NCBI GenBank assembly: GCA_947034895.1
Contig: OX344764.1
Location: 3,100,001-3,164,000 of the forward strand
DNA from: Rhytidiadelphus loreus
Taxonomy: Eukaryota > Streptophyta > Bryopsida > Hypnales > Hylocomiaceae
Direction: 5' to 3'
Length of the DNA: 64,000 nucleotides
The position numbers and the translations under genes were made by a program. How positions within the stretch are numbered: the stretch's first letter is position 1; each line of letters begins with the position of its first letter. Shown piece by piece: positions 22,809 through 35,746 of this stretch. The notes beneath the pieces are model-generated. The model was given only the letters and a program-made list of their open reading frames with translations, was not told the origin of the DNA and ran no database searches.

Positions 22809-24170
22809 GACGTAAAATTATACTCTGTATCAATTAGAATATGTTTTAGACTAATTTGGAATTTTGACCCGATTTGAAGGTTAGAATAAGAAAACAAATA
22901 TTTATGACTTAAAGTTAAAAATATTTAAAAAAAAGATTATACAAATTAAAAAAATACAATATTGTGTTATTTGAATTTTAACATGTAGAGCTTCAAATTG
23001 CAATAATCCCTTGATATTTTAGATTTTTTTCAAAGTTTTGAAGTGGAGTAAAAACCATAACTTATTGGACTTAATTTTTTAAGTTTAAATCAAAACTATA
23101 AATATTTTGAAAGTTATGAACAAGTTTGACCAAAGTGCATTTAAGGTGGGTACACCCAAAAGTGCCACAAATTGGGCTGTGAATAATTTGAAGGCTAAGT
23201 AGATAATAGAGAATACGGGTTTGTAAAGAGATGTGTAGAAAAGGAAGAAATGCACAAAAAAAAATTCAGATTTTCACAAATATGAGACTACAATAGGGAT
23301 ACAAAGTTTTGGATGTAGAGTATTCAAAAGCGCTCATAGGTTGCATTGAAAATCAGCAGTCACATGCACAAAGTTCTCCTCCCAAGGTGTCAGAATGATA
23401 AGAAATGGAGTTGCAATTGTGTTTAAAACAATGAAAAAAAACACCAAATTAGTAACTAACAAGCAATAGAAAAGCTTGTCAGTAATCAATGGGAATTGTC
23501 CATGTGTTTGAAAGAAGAGAAAACAATGATTACCTTGTCAGAGAAACAAATCAACATGTGATGTGAGCTTAGAAGCATGTCACCAATACCAAAATGGCCA
23601 ATGGTTCTTTGATGAACCACCATATTTACTCACTGACAATTTTCAATAGATAATTACACCATTTAAGGGCTTAATCTAGGGTGCGCTTTAAGGCACTGTG
23701 CCATAATGTGTGTATCCACCTTACATTTGGTTGGATGCAAGCAAGGGTCCAAACTAGGGATTTTTATTTTTATTTTTTATGAAGTGCCAAAACAAAAATA
23801 TATAATGTTATAGTGGTACTCCAAATTTCAACATTAAACCACATACTAGATAGAAAATATCACTTTAATACATATCATATGTCCATAATTCTGTTTTCAT
23901 CCACAATCTAGAGATTTCAGCCATTTTATAATAAAAATTTGAAGTTTTTTGGAGAAAAAAAATTAATGGTTTGTACCCATTTTGTAGCGAAATTATTTTT
24001 TTCTGGTGCAACCTGACCAAAAAAAACCCTGGTTCAAACAGACACTAAAGCGAATTCGCAAGCGGATGGATGGATAACGTCACTGTTATCATCCATGAAC
24101 GAATGTGGTTATTCATCCAAAAAAGAGTCGCGTACTCTCCCACGGCAGGACCTAAATCAAAGAAGAGCAT
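22809..24170. other. AT-rich spacer upstream of POLD1
   Basis: It contains a decayed copy of the 2.9/3.8-kb dispersed repeat (about 22890-23075), a short GGTGGGTACACCC segment near 23145 shared with about 5549, and the repeat at 23775-24045. No gene is seen. Confidence 0.5.
23775..24045 (-). repeat. Dispersed repeat, inverted copy of 14690-14960
   Basis: It aligns on the reverse strand with 14690-14960 at about 75 percent identity by eye (AAGTGCCAAAA, AATGTTATAGTGGTAC, CAAATTTCAACAT, GATAGAAAATATCAC and AAATTATTTTTTTCT as shared landmarks). No coding capacity. Confidence 0.6.
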
Positions 24171-24179
24171 GGCGGGAAA
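24171..24179 (-). promoter_or_regulatory. E2F-type site upstream of POLD1
   Basis: GGCGGGAAA (reverse complement TTTCCCGCC) is a perfect E2F/DP consensus, 350 bp upstream of the POLD1 start. Plant and animal replication genes are classic E2F targets, so S-phase control through this site is a reasonable inference; occupancy is not shown by sequence. Confidence 0.6.
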
Positions 24180-24528
24180 CACTCAGTCGCCTCTGCAGCT
24201 CCGATTTTACTCTGTTTGCCGCCACTAGATTATCGTGTTTTTTCGCCGATCATCGCCCGCTGCATTTGATGAATGCGTGCCAATTGATCACGCCCTTTTA
24301 AAGCAATTTACTGAGTTTTATTTTTCTTAGAATTTTTTGGAGATCTGTTTTTGGTTGAGAATTTGGATTTTGGAATTGGAGACGAGAGGTTTTTGTGTTT
24401 GGAGGGTGGTTGCGGTGAAGATAAGGAAGTAGGCGAATCCGGACAGGGAGCTGATGTACGCTCGTTAGCGGTTTCGTAAGCGGATTCTTTCGCCGTTTTG
24501 TTTTAGCTAGGGGAGGGAGTGGCATTCA

Positions 24529-27500
24529 ATGGATGCAAAGAAACGGAACGGCGTGCATGCAAATTTTCCACCGTCGAAGCGGATGCAAGCGAACGGGCAG
24601 GGAATGCCTCCACCGCCTATAGCGCCTCCGGATAGCTTGGAAGAAGAGGACGAGGATGTGTTTTTGGAAGAGACGCTGTTGCGTGACGGAGAGGTGGAGG
24701 AGTCTCGAGCTGCTGTGGCTGCTCTTTTCACCAAATGGAGACGCCCTGCTGTTGCTAACTTCGACACTCAGAAGAGTAGCGTAGGTACGCACTTCCTATG
24801 TCAACTCGCACTGTTTGTGTATTTGAGCTACATGCACAAGCGGCATTGAGGATTTGGAAGAAGAATGAGCAGAATTCTCTGTGAGGTTCCAATTGTAGGG
24901 TGAAATAACTATTGATAAAAATGTTTGTGTGATTTCCCGAAGAGATCATACCACTTACGCCCTGTATCTCACAAGTTAGGAGAGTTTCTATTGTCAGTGT
25001 TTCAGCAGCTTGAGATCGACTACATCATCGGGGAGAGCCACAAAGAACTCTGTCCTCATAGAAGTGGTCCGGCTGCAGTACTTCGCATGTTTGGAGTGAC
25101 GCAAGCAGGTGATATTACTCCACTTTAATTTAAATAGTTTTGATTTACTGTTACTCTCTTCAAAGACTGTCAATTATGATGGCCAGTTTGGATCTTAGGA
25201 GGATGGCATTGGTAGTGGTCATAATTATTCGTCAATATGAATGTCATAGATACTATCTTTCGGGGGAAGGAGAGGTGTTTACCCAGGGCTAGGGTTTCAG
25301 AATTCTGCTGCGAACCTGCTGTCCTTTCCTTTGCGAATTGCTTGTAACATTATATTTTCTACTATTTCCCAAACTGTCCAGGAAATAGCGTTTGCTGCAA
25401 TGTGCATGGTTTTGAACCCTATTTCTACATCAGCTGTCTCGATGGCATTGAAACGGACGATATTCCTAAATTTCGTAACACGTTGGAGGTGAGGAGGTTT
25501 GTACGCTGTCTGGTTAAGTTCTGCCTGATCAGTGTTTTAAAATCTGAGGCGGGACTGCTGTAATGTGTCGATTCTTACCTCAAGTGCGCTTACCAATCAA
25601 ATAGTTGATGCACTGTGATTTGGATTGGGAATGTGAAAATTGAAATGGTCTTCAGAGCGTCAGATTAGTTTTTATTGAGAAACTAAGGTTCCTGATCACT
25701 TTCTAAGGATGAAAGTAATGTAAAATGCACATGCAACAGACGCGTATGCGAGAGGCGAATAGGAATAGCAAATCGCAGAATTTTATCACCAAGATCGAGG
25801 TTGTTCAGAAGCGCAGTGTAATGTACTACCAAGTGCAGAAAGCTAGATCCTTCTTGAAGATTATTGTCGCTTTGCCGACTATGGTGGCTGGTTGTAGAGG
25901 TACGAATTCATAATCAACTCTTATCTTTCATTTTGATATTAAATGAGTCAATAAGTCATGGCCTCTGCCAAGGACTTGGGTTAGATTTGAAGCAACCAGG
26001 CATATTAAGCCCCGTTTCAATGTTTTTAAATTTCTATTCAGTTTATTTGTTTTCGATTTTACTAAACTATGGCTTAACGTGTCTGGTTGTTTCTTTGTGC
26101 TAGGAATTCTGGAGAAAGGTATCAATATAGATGGCATTGGTCAGCGGTGCTTCTTAACTTATGAAAGCAACGTCCTATTTGCACTTCGATTCATGATTGA
26201 TTGCGACATTGTTGGTGGAAATTGGGTGGAGCTTCCTGCTGGAGCCTACTGCAAGAGACCGAGACAATTGTCCTATTGTCAGTTGGAATTGGACATACAG
26301 TATCCTACTCTGTAGATGGAAGAGATCGTGTTTTTGCTAACAGGATCATTTTATTGTGCTGCATTTCTTGTAACCTGACTTTTGCCCGCTCCACTCGTAA
26401 ATGCTACAGTTAGAGCTTGTTGCTTCCAAATATTAAGTGGATTCTATGAAGGTAATGATAATGTTTGCTAAAGGGCAGTGTTAAATCTTTCGACGAAATC
26501 CACCATTCTCACTCAGTCTGACGTGGGATAGAGAATGATGGCATGTTCTTATTTCTTTAGAGAGTATGCAGTCCTTACGAGGATTTTTCCTTGACTTCGC
26601 ATACAGCTACAACAAGATTGTCAGCCATCCACCAGTGGGTCAGTACTCAAAGATGGCCCCATTTCGAATTTTAAGCTTCGACATTGAGTGTGCGGGAAGA
26701 AAAGGTCATTTTCCAGAGCCAGAGCATGATCCTGTCATCCAGGTAAACATCAAAGTCGAATGTAACTCACAACTCGTCCTTGGAAAGGGCTGTCGCTGAA
26801 CAGGAGAAAGTCAGTTGTGATCCGATTATTATGATGGCATGTAGTATATGTCGTTCTGTGCAGGCCAATTTTGTCCTTGTCTTATTTTTCAGAGCTTGCT
26901 CTTTTTTCTTTGGCGCACAAACTGTCTAGAAAGTATTTTATTCTTGTCTGGTGAAGAGGTTAAACATTGTACATTGTTAGTTGACTGGTTTTTCGACTTG
27001 CTGGATTGGGCTAGATTGCCAACTTGGTGACAGTGCAAGGTGAGGAGAAACCTATGGTGAAGAATGTTATGACTCTGAAGTCCTGCTCACCCATTGTTGG
27101 TGCTGACGTCACGTCATTCGATTCAGAGAAGGAGGTCCTTCTTGCTTGGAGGGTAAGGCCAGTGCTCTTTAGCATAGTGCAATGTTTCATGGGGCTGATT
27201 TCTCTTTTGAACTCGACCACAACTTTTAATTCATCAGTGTGTATGGTTTGCATGCTTGGCTTTTTCTCGTACAATTTCACAGTTGCTGAGCGCTGAACTC
27301 AAAGAGGCTACTAATACTGCCTTCTGCAGTCACTGAGTGACTCGGTATTTGGTCGTGGATTATTTGTAGAATGGCGTAGCCGGCAGAGTTATACATTGCA
27401 ACGAGGTATTCATTGTTGAAGCATTAATAGTGTTGGTGTATTGGCAGGAGTTAGTCGCAGAAGTCGATCCTGATATTATCATTGGATATAATATTTGCAA

Positions 27501-30500
27501 ATTTGACCTTCCCTATCTTATTGAGGTAAGAGGCGCAGCCATGCACTTTCGACCAAGCTCCTTCCTTGCCGCTACTTGATAATAGTGATCGATACTTTGT
27601 GATCAATACCCTTTATTCAAGTTCCTGTGTGGACAACCAACCCTCTGCGCATTCCCCTTGAAAATTCTTTTGATCATAATAATCACGTTGCCTTTTCCTC
27701 GTTCAATTGAGTTGTTTCTGCAAGATTTGCATCCATTAATGCTATCCTTTTCAGGTCTTATATACTGCTCTTCTTGCGTTATCGTCTCCACAGACCTCAC
27801 GCTTGTTGCTATTTGCTGTTGTTCTGGCAGAGAGCACAGAAGTTGAATGTGGTTGAGTTTCCCATCCTTGGTCGCATAAAAAATAGTCGAGTTCGTATGA
27901 GGGATGCATCCTTTTCATCAAGGTATGATCGATTGGCCTGATTAATATTTATCACTCAGGTTCACGAGAAACATCTATATTTGATCTTCCAACAGAGGCT
28001 TAATCATTAATATCCTGGAGAATTGTTCTTATGTTTCTGTTCTAGAATCACATCGCTGTCCCATGATATTTTGTTCTTGATGGCTGTTATTGCAGGCAAT
28101 ATGGGATCAGAGAAAGTAAAGAAGTGACGATTGAGGGACGGGTTCAATTTGATCTTATGCAGGTACTCTTTCACATGTCTATCTGTCGTTTGGTGTTAGC
28201 TCTTATTTACTAATTACTTCGATACGCTGTCTGACTTTTATCTGCAAACTGGTGAGATTTGATTACTTTTCTTCTCTCTTATATTGAAAACGTGGTACGC
28301 AGGCCATACAAAGGGATTACAAACTTAGTTCCTACTCATTGAACTCAGTGTCTGCACACTTTCTGGGAGAGCAGGTATTTGGCTAGTATTCACCCTTCCT
28401 GTCATCACATCGTGTTGTACCAAATTTTGAATGGAGTTTTGAATCTCTAGTACTAGATCCATGCCGTGGTGAGCGAATGTGTTCGATGATTTAAACTGCT
28501 TGTGATTTTTGGGGAGCAGAAGGAGGATGTGCATCACTCTATTATATCCGATCTGCAGAATGGCAATTCTGAAACTCGCCGAAGGTTGGCGGTTTATTGT
28601 CTCAAGGTATGCGTATCTGAATCCAATGACTTGTGAAGTAGTGGTTATTAAACTTTTTCAGATATAGTTTTTATTTGATTGGTTCTATAGGCCATGGTTC
28701 TAGCAATTGCTTGAGGATTGAAGTTCCAGAAGCCTGCATACCATGACCTGACCTTGAGACATGCTCATTCAAAATCAGGATGCGTATCTTCCACAGCGAT
28801 TACTGGACAAGCTTATGTACATATACAATTATGTTGAGATGGCTCGTGTTACGGGTGTTCCAATATCGTTCCTTCTTGCGAGGGGCCAGAGTATCAAGGT
28901 GGGGCATCATGAAGCTACATTATCAGCTTTTGAGTTTTTGTCTGATTGGATTGCGTGTTAGGACAAATATTGGTAGGAAATGCTGTTATGGAAATCAACT
29001 AATGTGCCTTCAGAGTTTGGTTATAAGAGTCATACTTCTTAGTCTAATTCTGCAAAGGTTTAGCAGCGTCGCATGTGTAATCCCTCATTAATTGATGGTA
29101 GTGTCTAGACTGTAGTTTTCAGCCCGTTTTTCTTGATGTTCCATCATTTGTGGCAGGTTTTATCACAGCTCTTAAGAAAAGCAAAGCAAAGGAATTTTGT
29201 ATTGCCTAATGTCAAATCTCAAGGATCAGGAGCGGGTGAGGGATTTGAAGGAGCCACGGTAAGTCTATATTTGACTTTTTTTAAATGTTAGTATTTGTTA
29301 TCCTAGTGCATACATTCTGTCCCTATTTTCTGACTCATTCCTAAGGACCAAAATCAATGAGCTCACCAGGTTCTGTTTTGATAGGTATTGGATGCCAAAG
29401 CTGGTTATTATGACAAGCCGATTGCTACTTTGGATTTTGCGTCGCTGTACCCCTCCATCATGATGGCCTACAATCTTTGTTACTGCACTTTGGTACCCTT
29501 CGAAGTCCAACATTCCTTAGACATATGGCATACATTTGTACTGAAGCCTTAATCGTTCTCATAGCCACGGAGAAAGGCTCCTAAATTGTCTGCATGTAGC
29601 TTTCTGGTGATGAGGAAGTTCTCTGCGTTGCTCCTGGCAACGGAGTGTCTCCAATTATGGGTCCGAAATTTGACTGTTTCATTTCCTTCTGTTAGTTTGT
29701 TGATGTCTGTATGATGATAATCTCTCAGATAAGCAAGTTGATCTGATTGATTTCCCAGGTCAGGACAGAGGACCAACAGAGGCTGAAACTGGCCCCAGAA
29801 GAAGTGATCAAGACTCCATCTGGAGAAATGTTTGTCAAGTCCTCTTTGGAAAAGGTTAGATGGCATCCAAATCCTTAAAGATCTTTAATCCTGTTGCTAT
29901 CGCATCAATTTTGCTATATTGATGTGCTTGGAATTCGCCAGTGATACTCGTAACATAGATTGGTTTGGGTGTCTTGAAATCACCAATTCTCTTTCTCGAC
30001 TGTAACTTGACGTGTTGCTGTGGCCCACACTTCGAGATCTTGTGCCTTGAAACTTGGCTAGTGTCCACTGCTTTTGCTTGTTTTGGGACATCTTTTTATG
30101 CATTCAGACCTGGAGATGACCTTTTCATTGTTGTAGGGAATACTGCCCGAGATTCTTGAAGAGCTACTTGCTGCTCGTAAGCTCGCGAAAGCTGATCTAA
30201 AGGTTAGTATATTCATATTTTATATTTCGTGTACTGCAGTTACATAATCATGTGCTGATTACAGGATCTTCCTGCTGGTTGGCCTCTTCTAATATGGCTT
30301 GACCTCATTGTTGTGGAGTGCAGCTGGTAGTTTGTCCTTGTTCTGGCCCTTCAATTAATTGAAAGTGCAGTCCTTATCTGGGTTTTTATATGTTGAATAA
30401 AGGCTTTCACAGAATCCTCAATATTTCTGTCTGTTTCAATCCTCCTTCTCCGTTCTTCGTTCATCTATCCTGCACATGCAATTATAGTGCATCTGTTTCT

Positions 30501-33500
30501 GTTAACAGGAAGCAACGGATCCATTTGAAAAGGCTGTGCTGGATGGACGGCAGCTTGCACTCAAGGTGCTTGCAATACGTTTGCTTTTGGTTATTAATGA
30601 AATTTCAAGTGCTTTAGAGCGTCTTTGGAGGCGGAGCATGCTGTCATGTAATCTTTTTTCATTGGAGTTAGGACCCGTGAGTTTGGGAGAGGGGCAAGAA
30701 TTTTTCTCAACATTATGAATGATTGTAGATAAGTGCAAATTCAGTCTATGGATTCACGGGGGCAACCATTGGGCAGCTGCCATGCCTCGAAATCTCCTCC
30801 AGTGTTACCAGCTTTGGTAAAGATCAGAAACCTGACATTTTTAGAGTTCTTTGTATCCCTTCTTTCTTGCTTTTGATCCTTCATTAAATGCTGACCTAGT
30901 AGTCTTACGTTTCATTCCTCAAGTGATTTAGCTCCTTTGAGATCTACATTTACTAGCATTGTTGTATAAAGTTTGAACTAGATGTTGTGGTTAAGGAGCA
31001 TTAAGTATGAAATCCAGCTTGACCTTGATCTTGATTATCTCCTGATAGACTAATTGGTGGCCTGTGTATTCCAGGACGTCAGATGATAGATCATACAAAG
31101 AAATTAGTCCAAGAGCGATTTACTACAGTAAACGGTTACATGTACGATGCTGAGGTAAGAGGAATGATCCATATCTCTTGTTTCCATAGTTTGTCGGATG
31201 ATTCTTGTGCTAAGAGTACCAGTCTATCTATGACCAGCATTTCGATGGGAACTAACTGTTTGAACTATCAATCCTCTTGTCACTCTGGAAGATCGATGAA
31301 AGACGACTGAGACACGGACTTGTGGTTTGAAGTGATACCGCAGATATCCATCTTTGAATTTTCCTACAACTGATACTTGCACAGAATCGAGAAATACAAG
31401 TATACTTGTATACTTGTATTTCTCGATTCTGTGCTGGAATTGTAATTGATCTTGAGTGAGACTTCTCTGCTGGTTGACCAGGTTATTTATGGAGACACAG
31501 ATTCGGTCATGGTGCAGTTTGGAAGTCCTGATGTTCATGAAGCTATGAATTTAGGGAGGGAGGCAGCACAGCAGATTAGTGATACGTTTACGAAGGTACT
31601 GCCTGGGACCTTTTAATCTATTTATTTTAATTTTTTTTATCAGTGATTGCCATTTTTCAGCAAGACTTCCCCCAATGCAGAAGTTTTAGTTCTCAAATTG
31701 TATTAGTGTATATATAGAGATTGCCCTCCAAGTTTTTGAAGAGTGATCGTGGGGTATCAAAGAGTATCTTTCCAGGTTTTCCCGTATGGACTGGGAGGTT
31801 TGAACATTGTGTTTTCATTATCAATTTGTAGAGGTTTTTGTTGCTTATTTATCTCTCTTTTGTGTTTTTTAACAGCCTATAAAATTGGAGTTTGAAAAGG
31901 TCTATTGGCCATATTTACTGATCAGCAAAAAGAGATATGCCGGACTCTTGTGGACCAAACCAGAGAAATACGATAAAATGGACACGAAAGGTATGAATGC
32001 AGATAATTGGTCCAAGCCAGAGGAAATTCGTATTATTGATGGCCATCTCGAAACGTCATGAGGAGCGCTCCAATTTTCACTCCTTGTCAGGAGTGACCGT
32101 GGGAGCGGCACGTCATGCCATTTCCTGGTGGTCATTTATACGAGGAGTCCGTTTGTCAGTTGAGCGAGGATCGGATTTATTGGACCTCGATTTGTTTGAG
32201 ATTTCAGTTTAAATACATACATACACAACAATACATAGATTTAAAAACGATCCTAACTCTATGCGAAAAATGGACGATGATGATGCAGGAATCGAAACAG
32301 TGAGGAGAGACAACTGTCTCCTTGTCAAGAACTTGGTCACTGAATGTCTTCATAAAATCCTCATTGACCGAGACATCCCTGGAGCCATTCAATATGTCAA
32401 GAATACTATCTCTGATTTGCTCATGAATCGAATGGATTTGTCCCTTCTTGTCATCACAAAGGTATGGTTTACTTCTGTGAGTACATTCATATTTAGTATT
32501 TATGATGTCTCTTGCTGTCTTTCGTTGAATATCTTTATGACCAAGCAGACCTCATCAATAAGGACAAATATCCAGCACTTCATCTCATGTCTTGTCACTG
32601 GGACCTTGCTATTCACTCTGCAGGGGTTGACAAAGGCAGGAGATGCTTATGAAAACAAGACTGCTCATGTTGAGCTCGCTGAACGGATGCGCAAGGTGGG
32701 ATGAAGTACATTGCTTCTCAGGCTTTGTAGTGTTGATATTTCAATGGTTCATGCCTAGAATGATATAAATTTCGTTTCAAGGCGTTTGCAAGTGTAGACC
32801 TTCTGAAGACGTGTGAGATTCCTTGCCTCAGTAGTGTTAGATTTTTGTCCATTATCCATTCTGGTGCAATTCCTTCTTCACCAAGTACTCTCTAGTATAA
32901 ATGTGTCTTTGAAATGACGTGTCTCCTGCTTCGTGTGTGTATGTGTTCTTTTTTATTCAGCGGGACGCTGCAACTGCCCCCAATGTTGGTGATCGTGTGC
33001 CTTATGTTATCATCAAGGCGGCGAAGGGTGCCAAGGTATGACCGTCTGAAATTTCAAGTGAAATTCTTGTGGACTCTGTACTTGCTAATTTCAGCACTCG
33101 ATTGCCAGTGTCTAATGTTGTAATTGCTGATTTTCTTAAGAAAATAAAAGTTGTGAATTTTTGACTCGAGGCTTACCACAATCTGTTGTCTTACAGGCAT
33201 ATGAGAAGTCAGAGGATCCAATTTATGTTTTGGAGAATAACATTCCAATCGATCCACAGTACTACCTAGAAAATCAACTCAGCAAGGTGTGTCTCCATTA
33301 TGGACTTTTAGCTCCAAAAATAAATCCTTTCTTGAATACTTGTAATAGATGGCGTTTTGAGGCATTTGTGCAAGAACTTTGGATTCTGTGTAAAGAGCTG
33401 TATTATGAAGACTGCCCTGTTGGATTGTCAATCACATGGAAATATTCAGAAGACTTCCAATGTATGACCAGTAAGAAAATTCAATTTGCATAAGCGACTG

Positions 33501-34558
33501 TTCAACTAAGACCTGGGCATCTTGGTTATCAGCCGCTCTTGCGACTGTTTGATCCAATTCTTAAAAATGCGAGCAAGGAATTACTTCATGGAGCGCACAC
33601 TCGATCAGTCTCGATATCAACTCCTTCCAACAGCGGCATTATGAAATTTGCAAAGAAGCGTGTCAGCTGCGCTGGCTGCAGAACCCCAATCAGGTAACCC
33701 ATGTGATCACTGACCGGATGCTAACGAAGATTCTCGTTTTCTGTCTGCAATATGTGAAATGTAATATCTTAGTTTTGTGTGTGCTTTACAATATTGGGCA
33801 CCAGTGTGCCTTAATGATCTCGTAGTTGGAGCCTCAAAGTAGTAATATGTATCTCATGGTTCTGACTTTCATGCCTTTGTTTGATGCCTTTAATTGTAAC
33901 TGGAAGATCTTGAAGCCTTTTAATATTTCAATCATCTTGCAGTGACGAGGATCAGATCTTGTGCAAACACTGTAAAAGCCGTGAAGCTGAATTATACCAG
34001 AAGACAGTTGCGAACGGTATATACACTGCCCCTGAACCTCGTAGATTTTTCTTCTTTCTTTTATCCTCATCCCTGAATATAGCAAACACTTGTTGCGATT
34101 AGAGCTAGAAATCGTCTTGTGATATTTCATATCTAGTTGCCTGATATTTTCATGTCTGCCTGAGGTCTTCCAATTGCTTGCGACAGTCTGCACTAAGTCT
34201 TAATATCCTCTACTTCTCTGGGTGTACCTACTTGTGTTAGTGAGAGATCTGGAGCAGCTATTTGGAAGACTCTGGACACAATGTCAACGCTGCCAAGGCT
34301 CTTTACACCAAGATGTTTTGTGCACAAGGTTTGTATATGCTATTCGACTCGGTTCTTATCTGCTTGCCACATCTATGAATTGCCTTGTTAAATTCTTGTC
34401 TCTTACGTGTGCTGTCTAACCATCATACTTGGAAAGGATTCAAATACCATACCCTGTTTTTGAATTGCAGCCGAGACTGTCCTATTTTTTACCGGCGGAA
34501 GAAGGCCCAAAAAGACCTGGCAGAGGCGGAGGTGCAATTAGAAAGATGGGATTTCTGA
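24529..34558 (+). CDS. POLD1: DNA polymerase delta catalytic subunit
   Basis: Family-B replicative polymerase with 3'-5' proofreading, nuclear, chiefly lagging-strand synthesis. There are 30 exons: 24529-24784, 24998-25108, 25382-25488, 25740-25899, 26104-26299, 26607-26742, 27015-27152, 27448-27525, 27831-27922, 28096-28162, 28303-28374, 28520-28606, 28779-28898, 29157-29258, 29385-29492, 29759-29854, 30137-30202, 30509-30565, 30729-30816, 31075-31154, 31482-31595, 31876-31990, 32289-32461, 32624-32695, 32961-33035, 33197-33286, 33533-33693, 33943-34016, 34241-34328, 34471-34558; 3267 nt, 1088 aa, the usual plant length. Exonuclease motifs: FDIE (about 301), NICKFD (about 383) and YCLKD (about 497). 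Polymerase motifs: DFASLYPSI (about 591), KISANSVYG (about 683) and YGDTDSV (about 742). Two C-terminal cysteine clusters (CAGC..CKHC and CQRC..CTSRDC) are the zinc and Fe-S modules. All catalytic residues are intact. Intron 5 is U12-type; intron 20 holds a perfect hairpin. Confidence 0.97.
26300..26606 (+). other. U12-type GT-AG intron (POLD1 intron 5)
   Basis: The donor is GTATCCTAC, matching the minor-spliceosome consensus RTATCCTTT at seven leading positions. CCTTGAC (26589-26595) within TTTTTCCTTGAC matches the U12 branch-site consensus, with the branch A 12 nt from the CATACAG acceptor. Splicing is in phase 2 and joins DIH|YNKIVSH. Nearby POLD1 introns have ordinary U2 donors (GTAAG, GTGAG, GTATG). 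Confidence 0.82.
31379..31434. repeat. Perfect 26-bp-arm hairpin inside POLD1 intron 20
   Basis: Arm 31379-31404 is the exact reverse complement of 31409-31434 around a 4-nt CTTG loop. It lies 47 bp before the exon 21 acceptor (31481), between that exon and its likely branch site region. Confidence 0.9.
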
Positions 34559-35746
34559 ATCATAAGATTGCTGAAGTTTCTTTCTTGTACATGTAATTAG
34601 TAGTTGGTTCCAGCACAATTCAAATGTTCACGGATTTAAGGTGGATTAGATAGTTTTAACTCTGAGACTTGATTAACTCCATTGTAAAGATCGGCTTGCT
34701 TTTGTTTGCTTCTTCCTTTTTTTCTCTTGAGCAGCATCTAATATTCCATAGGTTTTTTTGTCCCCAAGCGTGGCCCTACGCCTATCATACATCTAGCGTA
34801 ACCATTTATGCTCTAGATATCCAGATATCACTGAAATGTCGAAAAAATCAACGTTGAAACGTTTGAATTATTGTTATGAAAATTTTGAGCCAACACCAGC
34901 TCTGATCACCATTCCACCTGTGTATTCAATTCTCATCTTTGCCCTTGATTGCTTACCAATGCCCTGATACTTGTACATATCCGGGCCCTCCCCCATCTCT
35001 TTATATTGTGTTAATGTAATGGCTCTGCAATGCCCTGCTAGTGGTTGCTGTTTGCGCAGAGATTTTCCTTCCTCCGAGGGAATTATCATTCACGGTCTCA
35101 GAATGTGAGCACGCTCTCAAGAAATTGTGAAAAAAAGTGAGCCAAAGGAACAGCGCATCCCATAAGAGATGACAAGGTATGTATGAAACTGTCATTTCGG
35201 TCATGGTTTGCATTCATCAGGCCTTCAGACCAATTCCTTTGAGAGGCCCTCAGTTGCTCCCAAAAATCCAAATCCATCATGCTGAGTAAATCAAGTGTGT
35301 AGCTGAAGTTTGCATATCGGCTTGCCTTTAATGAAGAAAAATGTTATTATAATCCACGTTTACAACGCAATGTGCATTTTGATTCTCAAAGAAAAGGTCC
35401 TAATTTACAAGGGCTTTAGAATGTCACGATCGGGGACCATTTTGAGTAGTTTACAACAAACTGCATGTTGCTAATGAGGCACCTGCTGTGACAGCCCTCC
35501 TTTTGGGGAAGAAATAACTTCCTTGTCTACCATCAATGCCATCCATTCAGTTCCTGATGAATACAGCGGGCATGAGCGTAGGACCCAGAGTGTAAATCTG
35601 CTCCAATATTCTTTGGATTTCGAGCCCCTCTCTTGCCAATACAGTCTACACTAACTGAAAAAGCACTCGCTCAGAAAACAGAACTACCAACATTTGGTTG
35701 CACATACTCCCGTTGCTGGCCACAGAAATTAGAGTACCTATACCTT
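34559..35746. other. Tail-to-tail spacer between POLD1 and the minus-strand gene
   Basis: Presumed 3' untranslated regions of the two convergent genes. Short ORFs on the minus strand here carry no recognisable domain. The first few hundred bases belong to POLD1 and the last few hundred to the unknown gene; poly(A) sites cannot be placed. Confidence 0.4.

Noticed and set aside
32261..32704. 147-codon ORF spanning POLD1 introns
   Set aside because: It is simply POLD1 exon 23 read through its intron into exon 24; splice sites at 32461 and 32624 are clear.
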